Source of the DNA: Escherichia fergusonii ATCC 35469
GTDB lineage: Bacteria > Pseudomonadota > Gammaproteobacteria > Enterobacterales > Enterobacteriaceae
Direction: 5' to 3'
DNA length: 64,000 nucleotides
NCBI RefSeq assembly: GCF_000026225.1
Contig: NC_011740.1
Location: forward strand, 4,092,001-4,156,000
Position numbers and translations under genes: made by a program. Below the pieces are notes generated by a model. That model saw nothing but the letters and a program-made list of their open reading frames with translations, did no database searches and was not told where the DNA came from. Shown one piece after another: positions 38,610-48,769 of the stretch; the stretch's first letter is position 1; each line of letters starts with the position of its first letter.

Positions 38610-39650
38610 TTAGTACAGCGGCTTGCCGCTACTGTCTTTAATATTGGTCTTCCACGCAGCGCGAACCTGTTCAACTACGCTATCCGGCAGGCTGGCGTAA
38701 TCCAGGTCGTTCGCCTGTTTAGCCCCGGTTTTATACGCCCAGTCGAAGAATTTCAGCACTTCTGTGCCCTGCTCTGGTTTCTTCTGATCTTTGTGGACAA
38801 GAATGAACGTGGTAGAGGTAATAGGCCACGCATCTTCGCCTTTCTGGTTGGTCAGATCCTGAGCGAATGTTTTGCTCCAGTCTGCGCCTTTTGCCGCATT
38901 GGCAAAGTTTTCTTCGGTCGGCGAAACAGGTTTACCATCAGCGGAGATCAGTTTGGTGTACGCCAGGTTGTTCTGCTTAGCGTAAGCATATTCAACATAA
39001 CCAATTGCACCCGGCAGACGCTGAACGAACGCGGCGATACCGTCGTTTCCTTTACCACCCAGACCAATCGGCCATTTTACGGTAGAGCCAGTACCGACGT
39101 TGTTTTTCCACTCTTCGTTCACTTTCGCCAGATAGCTGGTGAAGACAAAGGATGTCCCGGAGCCATCTGCACGGCGCACTACAGCAATGTTCTGTGAAGG
39201 CAGTTTCAGACCCGGATTCAGTTTGGCGATGGCTTCATCATCCCACTTTTTGATTTTGCCCAGGTAGATGTCGCCAAGGGTTTTACCATCCAGCACCAGT
39301 TCGCCAGATTTTAGCCCCGGAATGTTAACCGCCAGCACCACGCCGCCAATTACGGTCGGGAACTGGAACAGACCTTCCTGAGCCAGTTTTTCGTCAGACA
39401 GCGGCGCGTCAGAGGCACCAAAATCAACGGTATTGGCGATAATCTGTTTTACGCCGCCGGAAGAACCGATACCCTGGTAGTTAACTTTATTACCGGTTTC
39501 TTTCTGGTAAGTGTCAGCCCATTTGGCATACACCGGCGCAGGGAAGGTTGCACCTGCACCTGTCAGGCTTGCTTCTGCAAACACAGAGAAAGCGCTCATC
39601 GATAAGGTCGCGGCGACAAAAGTTGCGACGGTGGTACGCATAACTTTCAT
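38610..39650 (-). CDS. pstS: Periplasmic phosphate-binding protein PstS
   Basis: PstS captures inorganic phosphate in the periplasm for the PstCAB transporter. The 346 residues start with a Sec signal peptide (MKVMRTTVATFVAATLSMSA..., cleaved after VFA), giving a mature protein starting EASLTGAG. Phosphate-contact segments are GAGATFPAP, GSSGGVKQI, DFGASDAPL and RADGSGTSF. It is the first gene of the operon under Pho box control. Confidence 0.98.
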   Translation of the reverse strand: MKVMRTTVATFVAATLSMSAFSVFAEASLTGAGATFPAPVYAKWADTYQKETGNKVNYQGIGSSGGVKQIIANTVDFGASDAPLSDEKLAQEGLFQFPTVIGGVVLAVNIPGLKSGELVLDGKTLGDIYLGKIKKWDDEAIAKLNPGLKLPSQNIAVVRRADGSGTSFVFTSYLAKVNEEWKNNVGTGSTVKWPIGLGGKGNDGIAAFVQRLPGAIGYVEYAYAKQNNLAYTKLISADGKPVSPTEENFANAAKGADWSKTFAQDLTNQKGEDAWPITSTTFILVHKDQKKPEQGTEVLKFFDWAYKTGAKQANDLDYASLPDSVVEQVRAAWKTNIKDSSGKPLY

Positions 39651-39716
39651 AATGTCTCCTGGGAGGATTCATAAAGCATTGTTTGTTGGCTACGAGAAGC
39701 AAAATAGGACAAACAG

Positions 39717-39756
39717 GTGACAGTTATATGTAAGGTTTATGACAGTTTTATGACAG
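39717..39756 (-). promoter_or_regulatory. PhoB boxes of the pst promoter
   Basis: On the minus strand a Pho box CTGTCATAAAACTGTCAT (39756-39739) closely matches the consensus, and a second, CTTACATATAACTGTCAC (39734-39717), follows. Repeats of CTGTCA spaced by 11 bp bind PhoB dimers. The tandem boxes lie some 65-105 bases before the pstS start and give strong induction under phosphate limitation. Confidence 0.92.
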
Positions 39757-39891
39757 AGAAGAAAAGTCTTTTTATATAGCTAAAAATCAATAAGTTAGCA
39801 GCGAGAGTGACAGCAATTTGGCAGAAAAATTTTCTTTCTGTGACAGTTAAAAAATAGCTAAAGATGAGACGATAAGTGAGGGAATAGAAAA

Positions 39892-39913
39892 ATGCCCTGC
39901 GAAAGCAGGGCAT
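39892..39913 (-). terminator. Terminator after glmS
   Basis: ATGCCCTGC, GAAA loop, GCAGGGCAT: a perfect 9-bp stem with a stable tetraloop, eight bases beyond the glmS stop, followed on the minus strand by TTTTTCTATT. A strong rho-independent terminator for glmUS. Confidence 0.9.
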
Positions 39914-39920
39914 CTGTGTA

Positions 39921-41750
39921 TTACTCAACCGTAACCGATTTTGCCAGGTTACGTGGCTGGTCAACGTCAGTGCCTTTGATCAGCGCGACGTGGTACGCCA
40001 GTAACTGCAACGGAACGGTGTAGAAGATCGGTGCAATCACCTCTTCCACATGCGGCATCTCGATGATGTGCATATTATCGCTACCGACAAAACCAGCATC
40101 CTGATCGGCAAAGACATACAACTGACCGCCACGCGCACGAACTTCTTCAATGTTGGATTTCAGTTTTTCCAGCAATTCGTTGTTCGGTGCAACGACGATA
40201 ACTGGCATATCGGCATCAATCAGCGCCAGCGGACCGTGTTTCAGTTCGCCTGCAGCGTAGGCTTCAGCGTGAATGTAAGAGATCTCTTTCAGCTTCAATG
40301 CGCCTTCCAGCGCGATTGGGTACTGATCGCCACGGCCCAGGAACAGCGCGTGATGTTTGTCAGAGAAATCTTCTGCCAGTGCTTCAATGCGTTTGTCCTG
40401 AGACAGCATCTGCTCAATACGGCTCGGCAGCGCCTGCAGACCATGCACGATGTCATGCTCAATGGAGGCATCCAGACCTTTCAGGCGAGACAGCTTCGCC
40501 ACCAGCATCAACAGCACAGTTAACTGGGTGGTGAATGCTTTAGTAGACGCCACGCCGATTTCCGTACCGGCGTTGGTCATCAGCGCCAGATCGGATTCGC
40601 GTACCAGAGAAGAACCCGGAACGTTACAGATAGCCAGCGAACCAAGGTAACCCAGATCTTTCGACAGACGCAGGCCCGCCAGGGTATCCGCGGTTTCGCC
40701 AGACTGCGACAGAGTGATCATCAAGCTATTGCGACGCACAGCAGATTTGCGATAGCGGAATTCAGAGGCGATTTCAACGTCGCACGGAATGCCTGCCAGC
40801 GATTCAAACCAGTAACGGGAAACCATACCGGAGTTGTAAGAAGTACCGCAGGCGAGGATCTGAATATGCTCAACCTTCGACAGCAGTTCGTCAGCGTTCG
40901 GCCCCAGCTCGCTTAGGTCCACCTGGCCGTGGCTGATACGCCCGGTAAGGGTGTTTTTGATCGCGTTCGGCTGTTCATAAATCTCTTTCTGCATGTAGTG
41001 GCGGTAAATACCTTTATCGCCCGCGTCATATTGCAGATTGGATTCGATATCCTGACGTTTTACTTCCGCACCAGTTTTATCGAAGATGGTTACCGAACGG
41101 CGAGTCACTTCGGCAATATCGCCCTCTTCGAGGAAGATAAAGCGACGGGTCACTGGCAACAGCGCCAACTGGTCAGAAGCGATAAAGTTTTCGCCCATAC
41201 CCAGGCCAATCACCAGCGGGCTACCAGAACGTGCCGCCAGCAGAGTATCCGGGTGACGGGTATCCATAATTACCGTGCCATAAGCGCCACGCAGCTGCGG
41301 AATAGCGCGCAGAACAGCCTCACGCAGAGTACCGCCTTGTTTCAGCTCCCAGTTCACCAGATGTGCAATCACTTCGGTGTCGGTTTCAGAAACGAAGGTA
41401 TAGCCACGCGCTTTTAACTCTTCACGCAGCGGTTCATGGTTTTCGATGATGCCGTTATGCACCACCACAATGTGTTCAGAAACATGCGGATGCGCGTTAG
41501 CTTCTGAAGGTTCACCGTGGGTCGCCCAGCGAGTGTGAGCAATACCGGTGCCGCCATGCAGAGGATGTTCTTCCGCTGCCTGAGCCAGCATCTGGACTTT
41601 ACCGAGGCGACGCAGACGGGTCATATGACCTTCTGCATCTACAACCGCCAGACCGGCAGAGTCATATCCGCGGTATTCCAGACGACGTAAACCTTCAAGA
41701 AGGATTTCTGCTACATCACGTTGCGCGATCGCGCCAACAATTCCACACAT
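39921..41750 (-). CDS. glmS: Glucosamine-6-phosphate synthase GlmS
   Basis: GlmS makes glucosamine 6-phosphate from fructose 6-phosphate and glutamine, the entry step to cell-wall amino sugars. The 609-residue protein begins MCGIVGAIAQ, where Cys2 becomes the N-terminal nucleophile of the glutaminase domain. Two SIS sugar-isomerase domains follow (ACGTSYNSG and FLGRGDQYP regions), and the C-terminus ends PRNLAKSVTVE with the ketose-binding lysine. It is the second gene after glmU. In E. coli it is controlled after transcription by the small RNA GlmZ acting on the leader. Confidence 0.98.
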   Translation of the reverse strand: MCGIVGAIAQRDVAEILLEGLRRLEYRGYDSAGLAVVDAEGHMTRLRRLGKVQMLAQAAEEHPLHGGTGIAHTRWATHGEPSEANAHPHVSEHIVVVHNGIIENHEPLREELKARGYTFVSETDTEVIAHLVNWELKQGGTLREAVLRAIPQLRGAYGTVIMDTRHPDTLLAARSGSPLVIGLGMGENFIASDQLALLPVTRRFIFLEEGDIAEVTRRSVTIFDKTGAEVKRQDIESNLQYDAGDKGIYRHYMQKEIYEQPNAIKNTLTGRISHGQVDLSELGPNADELLSKVEHIQILACGTSYNSGMVSRYWFESLAGIPCDVEIASEFRYRKSAVRRNSLMITLSQSGETADTLAGLRLSKDLGYLGSLAICNVPGSSLVRESDLALMTNAGTEIGVASTKAFTTQLTVLLMLVAKLSRLKGLDASIEHDIVHGLQALPSRIEQMLSQDKRIEALAEDFSDKHHALFLGRGDQYPIALEGALKLKEISYIHAEAYAAGELKHGPLALIDADMPVIVVAPNNELLEKLKSNIEEVRARGGQLYVFADQDAGFVGSDNMHIIEMPHVEEVIAPIFYTVPLQLLAYHVALIKGTDVDQPRNLAKSVTVE

Positions 41751-41911
41751 AGTTTTTGATTCCGATTTATATCGTTGTCGGTCAACCTGTATGCCCGTTT
41801 TTCGGGCGCCCCGAGCCTTTGTAGAGAGTGGGGTTATTTTTATAGTTACTGCTTGTGGGCGGGAGATTATGTTATCTCCTCACCCCATATGGCCGGATTA
41901 CCCGGCCAGAA
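41751..41911 (-). promoter_or_regulatory. glmU-glmS intercistronic leader (GlmZ target region)
   Basis: The 161-base spacer contains two clear inverted repeats read on the minus strand: GGCCGG...CCGGCC just after the glmU stop (41891-41907) and GCCCG...CGGGC (41793-41807). In E. coli the sRNA GlmZ pairs upstream of glmS to open an inhibitory structure over its ribosome-binding site, and RNase E cuts near the glmU stop. I infer the same arrangement from position and structure; the sRNA gene itself is not in this window. Confidence 0.65.
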
Positions 41912-43282
41912 TTACTTTTTCTTTACCGGACGACGCCAGCCTTCTTTTTGAGTCTGCGGCACACGGCTGATCGCCAGGGCATTTTCACCGACATTACGCG
42001 TCACAGTTGTACCCGCAGCAATGGTCGCGCCTTTGCCTACTGTTACCGGGGCCACCAGCTGAGTGTCGGAACCGACAAACACATCGTCGCCTATAATGGT
42101 CTTAAATTTATTCGCACCGTCGTAGTTGCAGGTAATGGTTCCTGCACCAATGTTAACGTTATCGCCAATTTCCGCATCGCCCAGGTAAGTCAGATGACCA
42201 GCTTTCGAGCCTTTACCCAGACGCGCTTTTTTCATCTCAACGAAGTTACCGACGTGTGCACCTTCCAGCAACTCAGCACCAGGACGCAGACGGGCAAACG
42301 GGCCAATGGTACAGGCCGCTGCCAGATGCGCATCTTCCACAACGGTATACGGGCTAATTTCGCAATCATCGCCAATCACGCTGTTTTTAATCACGCAACC
42401 GGTGCCGATTTTCACGCGATGACCGAGAGTTACGTTGCCCTCGATGATAACGTTAGTATCAATTTCAACATCGCGCCCGTGAGTTAGCGTACCGCGTAGA
42501 TCAAAACGCGCCGGATCGCGCAGCATAACGCCTGCTAAAAGCAGTTTTTCAGCCTGTTCGGACTGGTAAACGCGCTCCAGACGAGAGAGTTGCAGGCGGT
42601 TATTCACGCCTTCTACTTCGCTTAAACGTTGCGGATGAACGGCAACGATTTCACGCCCTTCCTGATACGCCAGCGCAATAATGTCGGTGATGTAGTATTC
42701 GCCCTGCGCATTATTGTTGGTCAGTTTAGCCAGCCAGCGTTTCATATCTGCGCCGTTGGCGATCAGAATGCCGGTGTTGATCTCCTGAATCTGACGCTGC
42801 TCGTCGGTGGCATCTTTATGCTCAACAATGCCAGTAACTTTGCCGTTTTCGCGGGTAATACGACCATAACCGGTGGGATCATCCAGTTTCACTGTCAGCA
42901 GGCCAATGCCGCCCTGCGGTTTAGCATCACGCAGGCGCTGGAGTGTTTCGACAGAGATCAGCGGCACGTCGCCGTAGAGCATTAAAATGTCTTCATCATC
43001 GGCAAAGAAAGGTGCGGCCTGCTGCATTGCATGACCCGTACCCAGCTGTTCTGCCTGAAGCACCCAGTTCAGGTTGTCGTCTTTCAGCGCCTGTTTAAGC
43101 AGATCACCGCCGTGACCGTAAACCAGGTGAACGTGCGCTGCGCCTAATTCATTCGCAGCATCAATGACATGCTGAACCATCGCTTTCCCGGCAAGGGTAT
43201 GCAGCACTTTCGGAAGATCGGAATACATGCGCGTGCCTTTACCTGCGGCAAGGATCACTACGCTCATAGCATTATTCAACAT
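41912..43282 (-). CDS. glmU: Bifunctional UDP-GlcNAc pyrophosphorylase/GlcN-1-P acetyltransferase GlmU
   Basis: GlmU acetylates glucosamine 1-phosphate and then makes UDP-N-acetylglucosamine, precursor of peptidoglycan and lipid A. The 456 residues comprise a uridyltransferase domain (VVILAAGKGTRMYSDLPK near the N-terminus) and a left-handed beta-helix acetyltransferase domain from about residue 250. Hexapeptide repeats such as IGDDCEISPYTVV and NVNIGAGTITCNYDG mark that domain. The C-terminal tail is basic (EGWRRPVKKK). It normally follows atpC in Escherichia; here an extra gene lies between them. Confidence 0.98.
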   Translation of the reverse strand: MLNNAMSVVILAAGKGTRMYSDLPKVLHTLAGKAMVQHVIDAANELGAAHVHLVYGHGGDLLKQALKDDNLNWVLQAEQLGTGHAMQQAAPFFADDEDILMLYGDVPLISVETLQRLRDAKPQGGIGLLTVKLDDPTGYGRITRENGKVTGIVEHKDATDEQRQIQEINTGILIANGADMKRWLAKLTNNNAQGEYYITDIIALAYQEGREIVAVHPQRLSEVEGVNNRLQLSRLERVYQSEQAEKLLLAGVMLRDPARFDLRGTLTHGRDVEIDTNVIIEGNVTLGHRVKIGTGCVIKNSVIGDDCEISPYTVVEDAHLAAACTIGPFARLRPGAELLEGAHVGNFVEMKKARLGKGSKAGHLTYLGDAEIGDNVNIGAGTITCNYDGANKFKTIIGDDVFVGSDTQLVAPVTVGKGATIAAGTTVTRNVGENALAISRVPQTQKEGWRRPVKKK

Positions 43283-43519
43283 ACGCGTCCTGACTGTAAT
43301 TTGAGAACGAATTTAAACCGCTTCACCTTGAAAAAACTACATTTTTTTCATCGTGAAATGGACAGAGGATAAATTGTTCAATAACGGATTATCCCCGCTG
43401 ACGAAAGTGCCATTTTCGACCATCGTCACGCCTTTTGTCTGCAGAAAATTAAGGCAGTACCTTCATTTAAGCGTCAGGTGGATGTTTTTGCTCTTATTTC
43501 GATCAATGAATAAACGGGA
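43283..43519 (-). promoter_or_regulatory. glmU upstream region
   Basis: This 237-base stretch precedes glmU and should contain its promoters (two are known in K-12, one controlled by NagC). It is AT-rich with T tracts near 43330. I could not assign a -10/-35 pair or a NagC site with confidence, and no ORF in it looks coding. Confidence 0.4.
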
Positions 43520-43545
43520 AAACCAGCGAATAATTTCGCTGGTTT
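43519..43545 (-). terminator. Terminator after the BI-1 family gene
   Basis: AAACCAGCGA and TCGCTGGTTT form a 10-bp stem with a short AT-rich loop, starting about a dozen bases beyond the gene's stop on the minus strand and followed by TTCCCG. It suggests the extra gene is its own transcription unit with a dedicated end, insulating glmU. Confidence 0.7.
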
Positions 43546-43557
43546 ATACAAGCAGGG

Positions 43558-44256
43558 TTAATCGCGGGACATGAAAATGCGCAGAACATACCAGAACATG
43601 GTAGCGATAGAGGCGAAGAGATGTAGCGCCGCGCCTGCCGGACGATCGGTAGGATAATGATGAATAATATTAGACGTGTCGTACAGCACGAAGCCAGCAC
43701 ACAACAGCACCATTGCCGCCGAGAACCAGACGCCCAGTGAGAATCCCATAAAAATGCTCGCGATAATGGCACCGAAAGCGATAAAGCCCGCCATGGTTAA
43801 AAACGAACGCATGAAAGAGAAATCTTTTTTGGTCGTGAAGGCCGTGAATGTCAGACCACCCACCAGCAATGCTGTGGTGATGCCCGCCGCGCCAATAATT
43901 GCTGGATTAATATACGCTGCCAGTGTCAGTAAAGGCGCAAAAATTAACGCTTCTGCCAGTACATATATCCCCAGTCCAATCAGTTGGGTCTGATTAGATT
44001 CCACGTTATCTGCCAGACGAGTCGCCAGCATGCTGACCAGAATAAAAGCACCCAGCACCACCAGCCAACCAAATTGACCACTGTTCATCAGCACCCTAAG
44101 CATCATTTTGCCAAGCCCACTAAAGATAAACAGCGCGCTGAGAATGATGAACCCGACAACTGCCCCAGCCAGATGCATATAAGCACGGCGGATAAAGGTG
44201 GCGCGATCAGTCATCACAACCGGTTGGACACCTTCAAAAGACGGTTTAAAAGACAT
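43558..44256 (-). CDS. Bax inhibitor-1 (YccA/YbhL-like) family membrane protein, extra gene between atpC and glmU
   Basis: This 232-residue protein has seven predicted membrane segments (about 27-48, 62-80, 91-114, 119-140, 152-172, 175-194, 207-229), the layout of Bax inhibitor-1/UPF0005 proteins. The family YDT motif follows TM6 (FVLYDTSNIIHHYPTD), and the C-terminus ends LRIFMSRD. In TM7 the position where YbhL and YetJ have an Asp (LYLDFINLF) appears to be Ser216 here, so the second half of the pH-sensing Asp pair is missing. GAGGGA lies 8 bases before the start. It sits between the atp terminator and the glmU promoter, where K-12 has no gene as I recall. Function unknown: relatives affect ion leak, FtsH or stress responses. 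Confidence 0.88.
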   Translation of the reverse strand: MSFKPSFEGVQPVVMTDRATFIRRAYMHLAGAVVGFIILSALFIFSGLGKMMLRVLMNSGQFGWLVVLGAFILVSMLATRLADNVESNQTQLIGLGIYVLAEALIFAPLLTLAAYINPAIIGAAGITTALLVGGLTFTAFTTKKDFSFMRSFLTMAGFIAFGAIIASIFMGFSLGVWFSAAMVLLCAGFVLYDTSNIIHHYPTDRPAGAALHLFASIATMFWYVLRIFMSRD

Positions 44257-44403
44257 AGATATGATCCCTCATATAATTACAGAAATAATAATAACAACAG
44301 GGACGATATCACTATGGAGAAACGGAGACAATTAACGACTTAGCAAGATACTAACTTTTTGATGAGTAATAAAATTTATGTATATATCAGCGAAATACAT
44401 ATA
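44257..44403 (-). promoter_or_regulatory. AT-rich upstream region of the BI-1 family gene
   Basis: This 147-base region between the atp terminator and the extra gene is strongly AT-rich (ATAATAATAACAAC, ATTTATGTATATATCAGCG). It should contain the gene's own promoter; several TATAAT-like strings occur but I cannot choose one. It holds no ORF. Confidence 0.4.
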
Positions 44404-44435
44404 AAAAAGCCAGCCTGTTTCCAGACTGGCTTTTG
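44404..44435 (-). terminator. Terminator of the atp operon
   Basis: AAGCCAG at 44407-44413 pairs with CTGGCTT at 44426-44432, with an A tract on the far side that reads as a T tract on the minus strand. It lies about 18 bases after the atpC stop and is the usual atp terminator, still in place upstream of the additional gene. Confidence 0.85.
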
Positions 44436-44452
44436 TGCTTTTCAAGCCGGTG

Positions 44453-44872
44453 TTACATCGCTTTTTTGGTCAACTCGATAACGCGCAGCTGCGCGATCGC
44501 TTTGGCCAGTTCCGCAGACGCCTGAGCGTAATCTACGTCGCCGTGAGAGCTGCTAATGTGCTCTTCAGCCTTACGTTTCGCTTCCATGGCTCGCGCTTCG
44601 TCGAGATCCTGGCCGCGAATTGCGGTGTCGGCCAGAACGGTCACGTTGCCAGGCTGCACTTCAAGAATGCCGCCAGACAGATAGATAAACTCTTCGTGAC
44701 CGTGCTGTTTCACGATGCGAATCATACCAGGCTTAATGGCGGTGAGCAGCGGTGCGTGGCCAGGGTAGATCCCCAGTTCACCTTCGCTACCCGTTACCTG
44801 GATTTTCTCGACCAGACCAGAGAACATTTGTTGCTCTGCGCTGACGACGTCCAGGTGGTAAGTCATTGCCAT
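44453..44872 (-). CDS. atpC: ATP synthase F1 epsilon subunit
   Basis: AtpC is the 139-residue epsilon subunit of the central stalk. It has an N-terminal beta-sandwich ([39 protein letters not shown]) and a C-terminal two-helix region that inhibits hydrolysis when extended. Last gene of the atp operon, 20 bases after atpD. Full length. Confidence 0.98.
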
Positions 44873-44892
44873 ATCACCCTCCGATTAAGGCG

Positions 44893-46275
44893 TTAAAGTT
44901 TTTTGGCTTTTTCCACTGCTTCTTCGATGGAACCGACCATGTAGAACGCCTGCTCCGGCAGGTGATCGTATTCGCCTTCCATGATGCCTTTAAAGCCACG
45001 GATGGTGTCTTTCAGGGAGACGTATTTACCCGGAGAACCGGTGAATACTTCTGCCACGAAGAACGGCTGGGACAGGAAGCGCTGGATCTTACGAGCGCGC
45101 GCTACCACCAGTTTGTCTTCTTCAGACAGTTCATCCATACCCAGGATGGCGATGATGTCTTTCAGTTCCTGATAACGTTGCAGGATGGACTGAACGCCAC
45201 GCGCGGTGTCGTAGTGTTCCTGACCAACCACCAGCGGGTCCAACTGACGGCTGGTAGAGTCCAGCGGGTCAACGGCCGGGTAGATACCCAGAGACGCGAT
45301 CTGACGGCTCAGTACCACGGTTGCGTCAAGGTGCGCAAAGGTGGTTGCCGGAGACGGGTCAGTCAAGTCATCCGCAGGTACGTATACCGCCTGTACGGAG
45401 GTGATAGAACCAGTTTTGGTGGAGGTGATACGTTCCTGAAGAACGCCCATCTCTTCCGCCAGAGTCGGCTGATAACCTACCGCTGAAGGCATACGGCCCA
45501 GCAGTGCGGATACTTCCGTACCGGCCAGGGTGTAACGATAGATGTTGTCAACGAACAGCAGAACGTCACGACCTTCGTCACGGAATTTCTCAGCCATGGT
45601 CAGGCCGGTCAGTGCAACGCGCAGACGGTTTCCCGGCGGCTCGTTCATCTGGCCATATACCAGGGATACTTTGTCGATAACGTTGGAGTCAGTCATTTCG
45701 TGGTAGAAGTCGTTACCCTCACGAGTACGTTCACCTACGCCCGCAAACACAGAGTAACCGGAGTGCTCGATCGCGATGTTACGAATAAGCTCCATCATGT
45801 TTACAGTTTTACCTACACCCGCACCACCGAACAGACCGACTTTACCGCCCTTAGCGAACGGACACATCAGGTCGATAACTTTGATACCGGTTTCCAGCAG
45901 TTCCTGAGAGTTTGACAGCTCTTCGTAGGAAGGTGCTGCGCGGTGAATCGCCCAACGCTCTTCTTCACCGATCTCGCCTTTCATGTCGACCGGTTCACCC
46001 AGTACGTTCATGATACGGCCCAGAGTCGCTTTACCTACCGGGACTTCGATCGGGTGTTCGAGGTCTTTTACATCCAGACCGCGACGCAGACCGTCGGAGG
46101 ACCCCATTGCGATGGTACGCACGATACCACCGCCGAGCTGCTGCTGAACTTCCAGCACCAGACGCTCATTACCATTTTGCACCTCAAGAGCATCGTACAC
46201 GCGCGGTACGGCATCCTGAGGGAATTCGACGTCAACTACGGCGCCGATTACCTGGACAATCTTTCCAGTAGCCAT
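44893..46275 (-). CDS. atpD: ATP synthase F1 beta subunit
   Basis: AtpD carries the catalytic nucleotide sites, three per F1. The 460 residues contain Walker [10 protein letters not shown] near residue 149, the catalytic glutamate in GVGERTREG, and the DELSEED motif near the C-terminus that contacts gamma and epsilon. It follows atpG by 26 bases. No unusual substitution is visible. Confidence 0.99.
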
Positions 46276-46301
46276 CTTAAATCCTCTACGAAATAACCTG
46301 T

Positions 46302-47165
46302 TTAAACCGCGGCGGCCCCCGAGACGATCTCGGTGAGTTCCTGAGTAATGCTGGCCTGACGAGCTTTGTTGTATACCAACTGCAGCTCTTTAATCAGGCT
46401 GCCGCCATTGTCGGTCGCGGCTTTCATCGCCACCATACGGGCGGCCTGCTCGCTGGCCAGGTTTTCAACCACGCCCTGATAAACCTGAGATTCGACATAA
46501 CGACGCAGCAGGGTATCCAGCAACGCCTTCGGATCGGGTTCGTACAGGTAATCCCAGGATTTATGTTTCAGATCATCATCATCTGATGCCGGTAACGGCA
46601 GCAGCTGGCTGATGGTCGGAACCTGAGACATGGTGTTAATAAATTTGTTGCTGACAATGTAAAGCTTGTCCAGACGGCCTTCGTCGTAGGCCTGCAACAT
46701 CACTTTTACCGGACCGATCAGTTCGGACAGGGAAGGGTTGTCCCCCATGCCGGTGACCTGGGCAACAACATTGCCGCCCACGGAGTTGAAGAACGACACA
46801 CCTTTTGAGCCGATCATTGCGAGGTCGCATTGAACGCCTTTGTCGGTCCAGGTCTTCATTTCCGCCAGCAGTTTTTTGAACAGGTTAATGTTCAAACCAC
46901 CGCACAAACCACGGTCGGTCGACACCACCAGGTAGCCTACGCGTTTAACGTCGCGGTCTTCCAGGTATGGGTGCTTATATTCCAGATTACCGTGTGCAAG
47001 GTGACCAATCACTTTGCGCATGGTTTCTGCATAAGGACGGCTGGCCGCCATGCGATCCTGCGATTTACGCATTTTGGAAGCGGCGACCATCTCCATCGCT
47101 TTAGTGATCTTTTGCGTGTTCTGGACGCTTGCGATCTTACTACGTATCTCTTTTGCGCCGGCCAT
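46302..47165 (-). CDS. atpG: ATP synthase F1 gamma subunit
   Basis: AtpG is the 287-residue rotating shaft of F1. The N-terminal helix ([31 protein letters not shown]) and C-terminal helix ([21 protein letters not shown]) form the coiled coil inside the alpha/beta ring; the conserved [10 protein letters not shown] lies between. It sits 50 bases after atpA. Confidence 0.98.
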
Positions 47166-47215
47166 GAGCTTCTCCTCAATGCCTTGCGGCCTGCCCTAAG
47201 GCAAGCCGCCAGACG

Positions 47216-48757
47216 TTACCAGGATTGGGTTGCTTTGAAGGAATCGAGGATGCCTTTCAGCTTGCCTTCGATTTCGTCGTTGTAGCCACCGGTCTGGTTG
47301 ATCTCTTGCATCAACGGAGCGTGATCACGGTCGACGTAAGCCAGCAGAGCGGCTTCGAAGCTGCCGATTTTCGACAGTTCAACATCCGCCAGGTAACCAC
47401 GTTCTGCTGCGAACAGAACCAGAGACTGCTGCGCAACGGACATCGGCGCATACTGTTTCTGTTTCAGCAGTTCGGTCACTTTCTGACCGTGGTCAAGCTG
47501 CTTACGAGTTGCATCGTCAAGGTCGGATGCAAACTGAGAGAACGCTGCCAGTTCACGATACTGTGCCAGAGCGGTACGGATACCACCGGACAGTTTTTTC
47601 ATGATCTTGGTCTGTGCTGCACCACCAACACGGGATACGGAGATACCCGGGTTAACCGCAGGACGAATACCGGCGTTGAACAGGTTGGTTTCCAGGAAGA
47701 TCTGACCATCGGTAATGGAGATTACGTTGGTCGGAACGAACGCAGAAACGTCACCAGCCTGAGTTTCGATAATCGGCAGCGCAGTCAGAGAACCGGTTTT
47801 CCCTTTCACTTCACCTTTGGTGAAGGCTTCAACGTATTCGGCGTTAACACGCGCAGCACGCTCCAGCAGACGAGAGTGGAGGTAGAATACGTCACCCGGG
47901 AATGCTTCACGTCCTGGCGGACGACGGAGCAGCAGGGAGATCTGACGGTAAGCAACAGCCTGTTTAGACAGGTCATCGTAAATGATCAGCGCATCTTCAC
48001 CGCGGTCACGGAAGTATTCGCCCATTGCGCAACCGGCATACGGCGCCAGGTATTGCAGTGCAGCGGATTCAGACGCGGTTGCTACCACGACGATGGTGTT
48101 AGCCAGTGCGCCGTGCTCTTCCAGTTTACGTACCACGTTAGAAATAGTGGACGCTTTCTGGCCGATAGCGACATAGATACATTTGATACCGGAATCGCGC
48201 TGGTTAATGATGGCATCGATTGCCAGTGCGGTTTTACCGGTCTGACGGTCACCGATGATCAATTCACGCTGACCACGACCGATTGGGATCATGGAGTCAA
48301 CGGCTTTATAACCGGTCTGTACCGGCTGATCTACGGACTGACGTTCGATAACGCCCGGGGCGATAGCTTCTACAGCAGAGAAGCCGTCGTGATCCAGCGG
48401 ACCTTTACCGTCGATTGGTGCACCCAGAGTGTTAACCACACGGCCCAGCAGGCCACGGCCAACCGGAACTTCCAGGATACGGCCAGTACACTTAACTTTC
48501 ATGCCTTCGGCAAGGTCAGCGTACGGACCCATAACAACCGCACCTACAGAGTCACGCTCGAGGTTCAGTGCGATAGCGTAACGGTTACCCGGCAGGGAGA
48601 TCATTTCACCCTGCATACAATCGGCCAGGCCGTGGATGCGGATAACACCGTCACTTACAGAAACAATAGTACCTTCGTTGTGAGCTTCACTCACAACATT
48701 GAACTGAGCAATGCGCTGCTTGATCAGTTCGCTGATTTCGGTGGAATTCAGTTGCAT
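47216..48757 (-). CDS. atpA: ATP synthase F1 alpha subunit
   Basis: AtpA is the 513-residue non-catalytic nucleotide-binding subunit, alternating with beta. Walker A is GDRQTGKTA near residue 169, and the arginine finger is in the [17 protein letters not shown] region. The N-terminus ([19 protein letters not shown]) contacts delta. Long open frames on the opposite strand are shadows of its codon bias. Confidence 0.99.
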
Positions 48758-48769
48758 GCTCCAGTCCCC

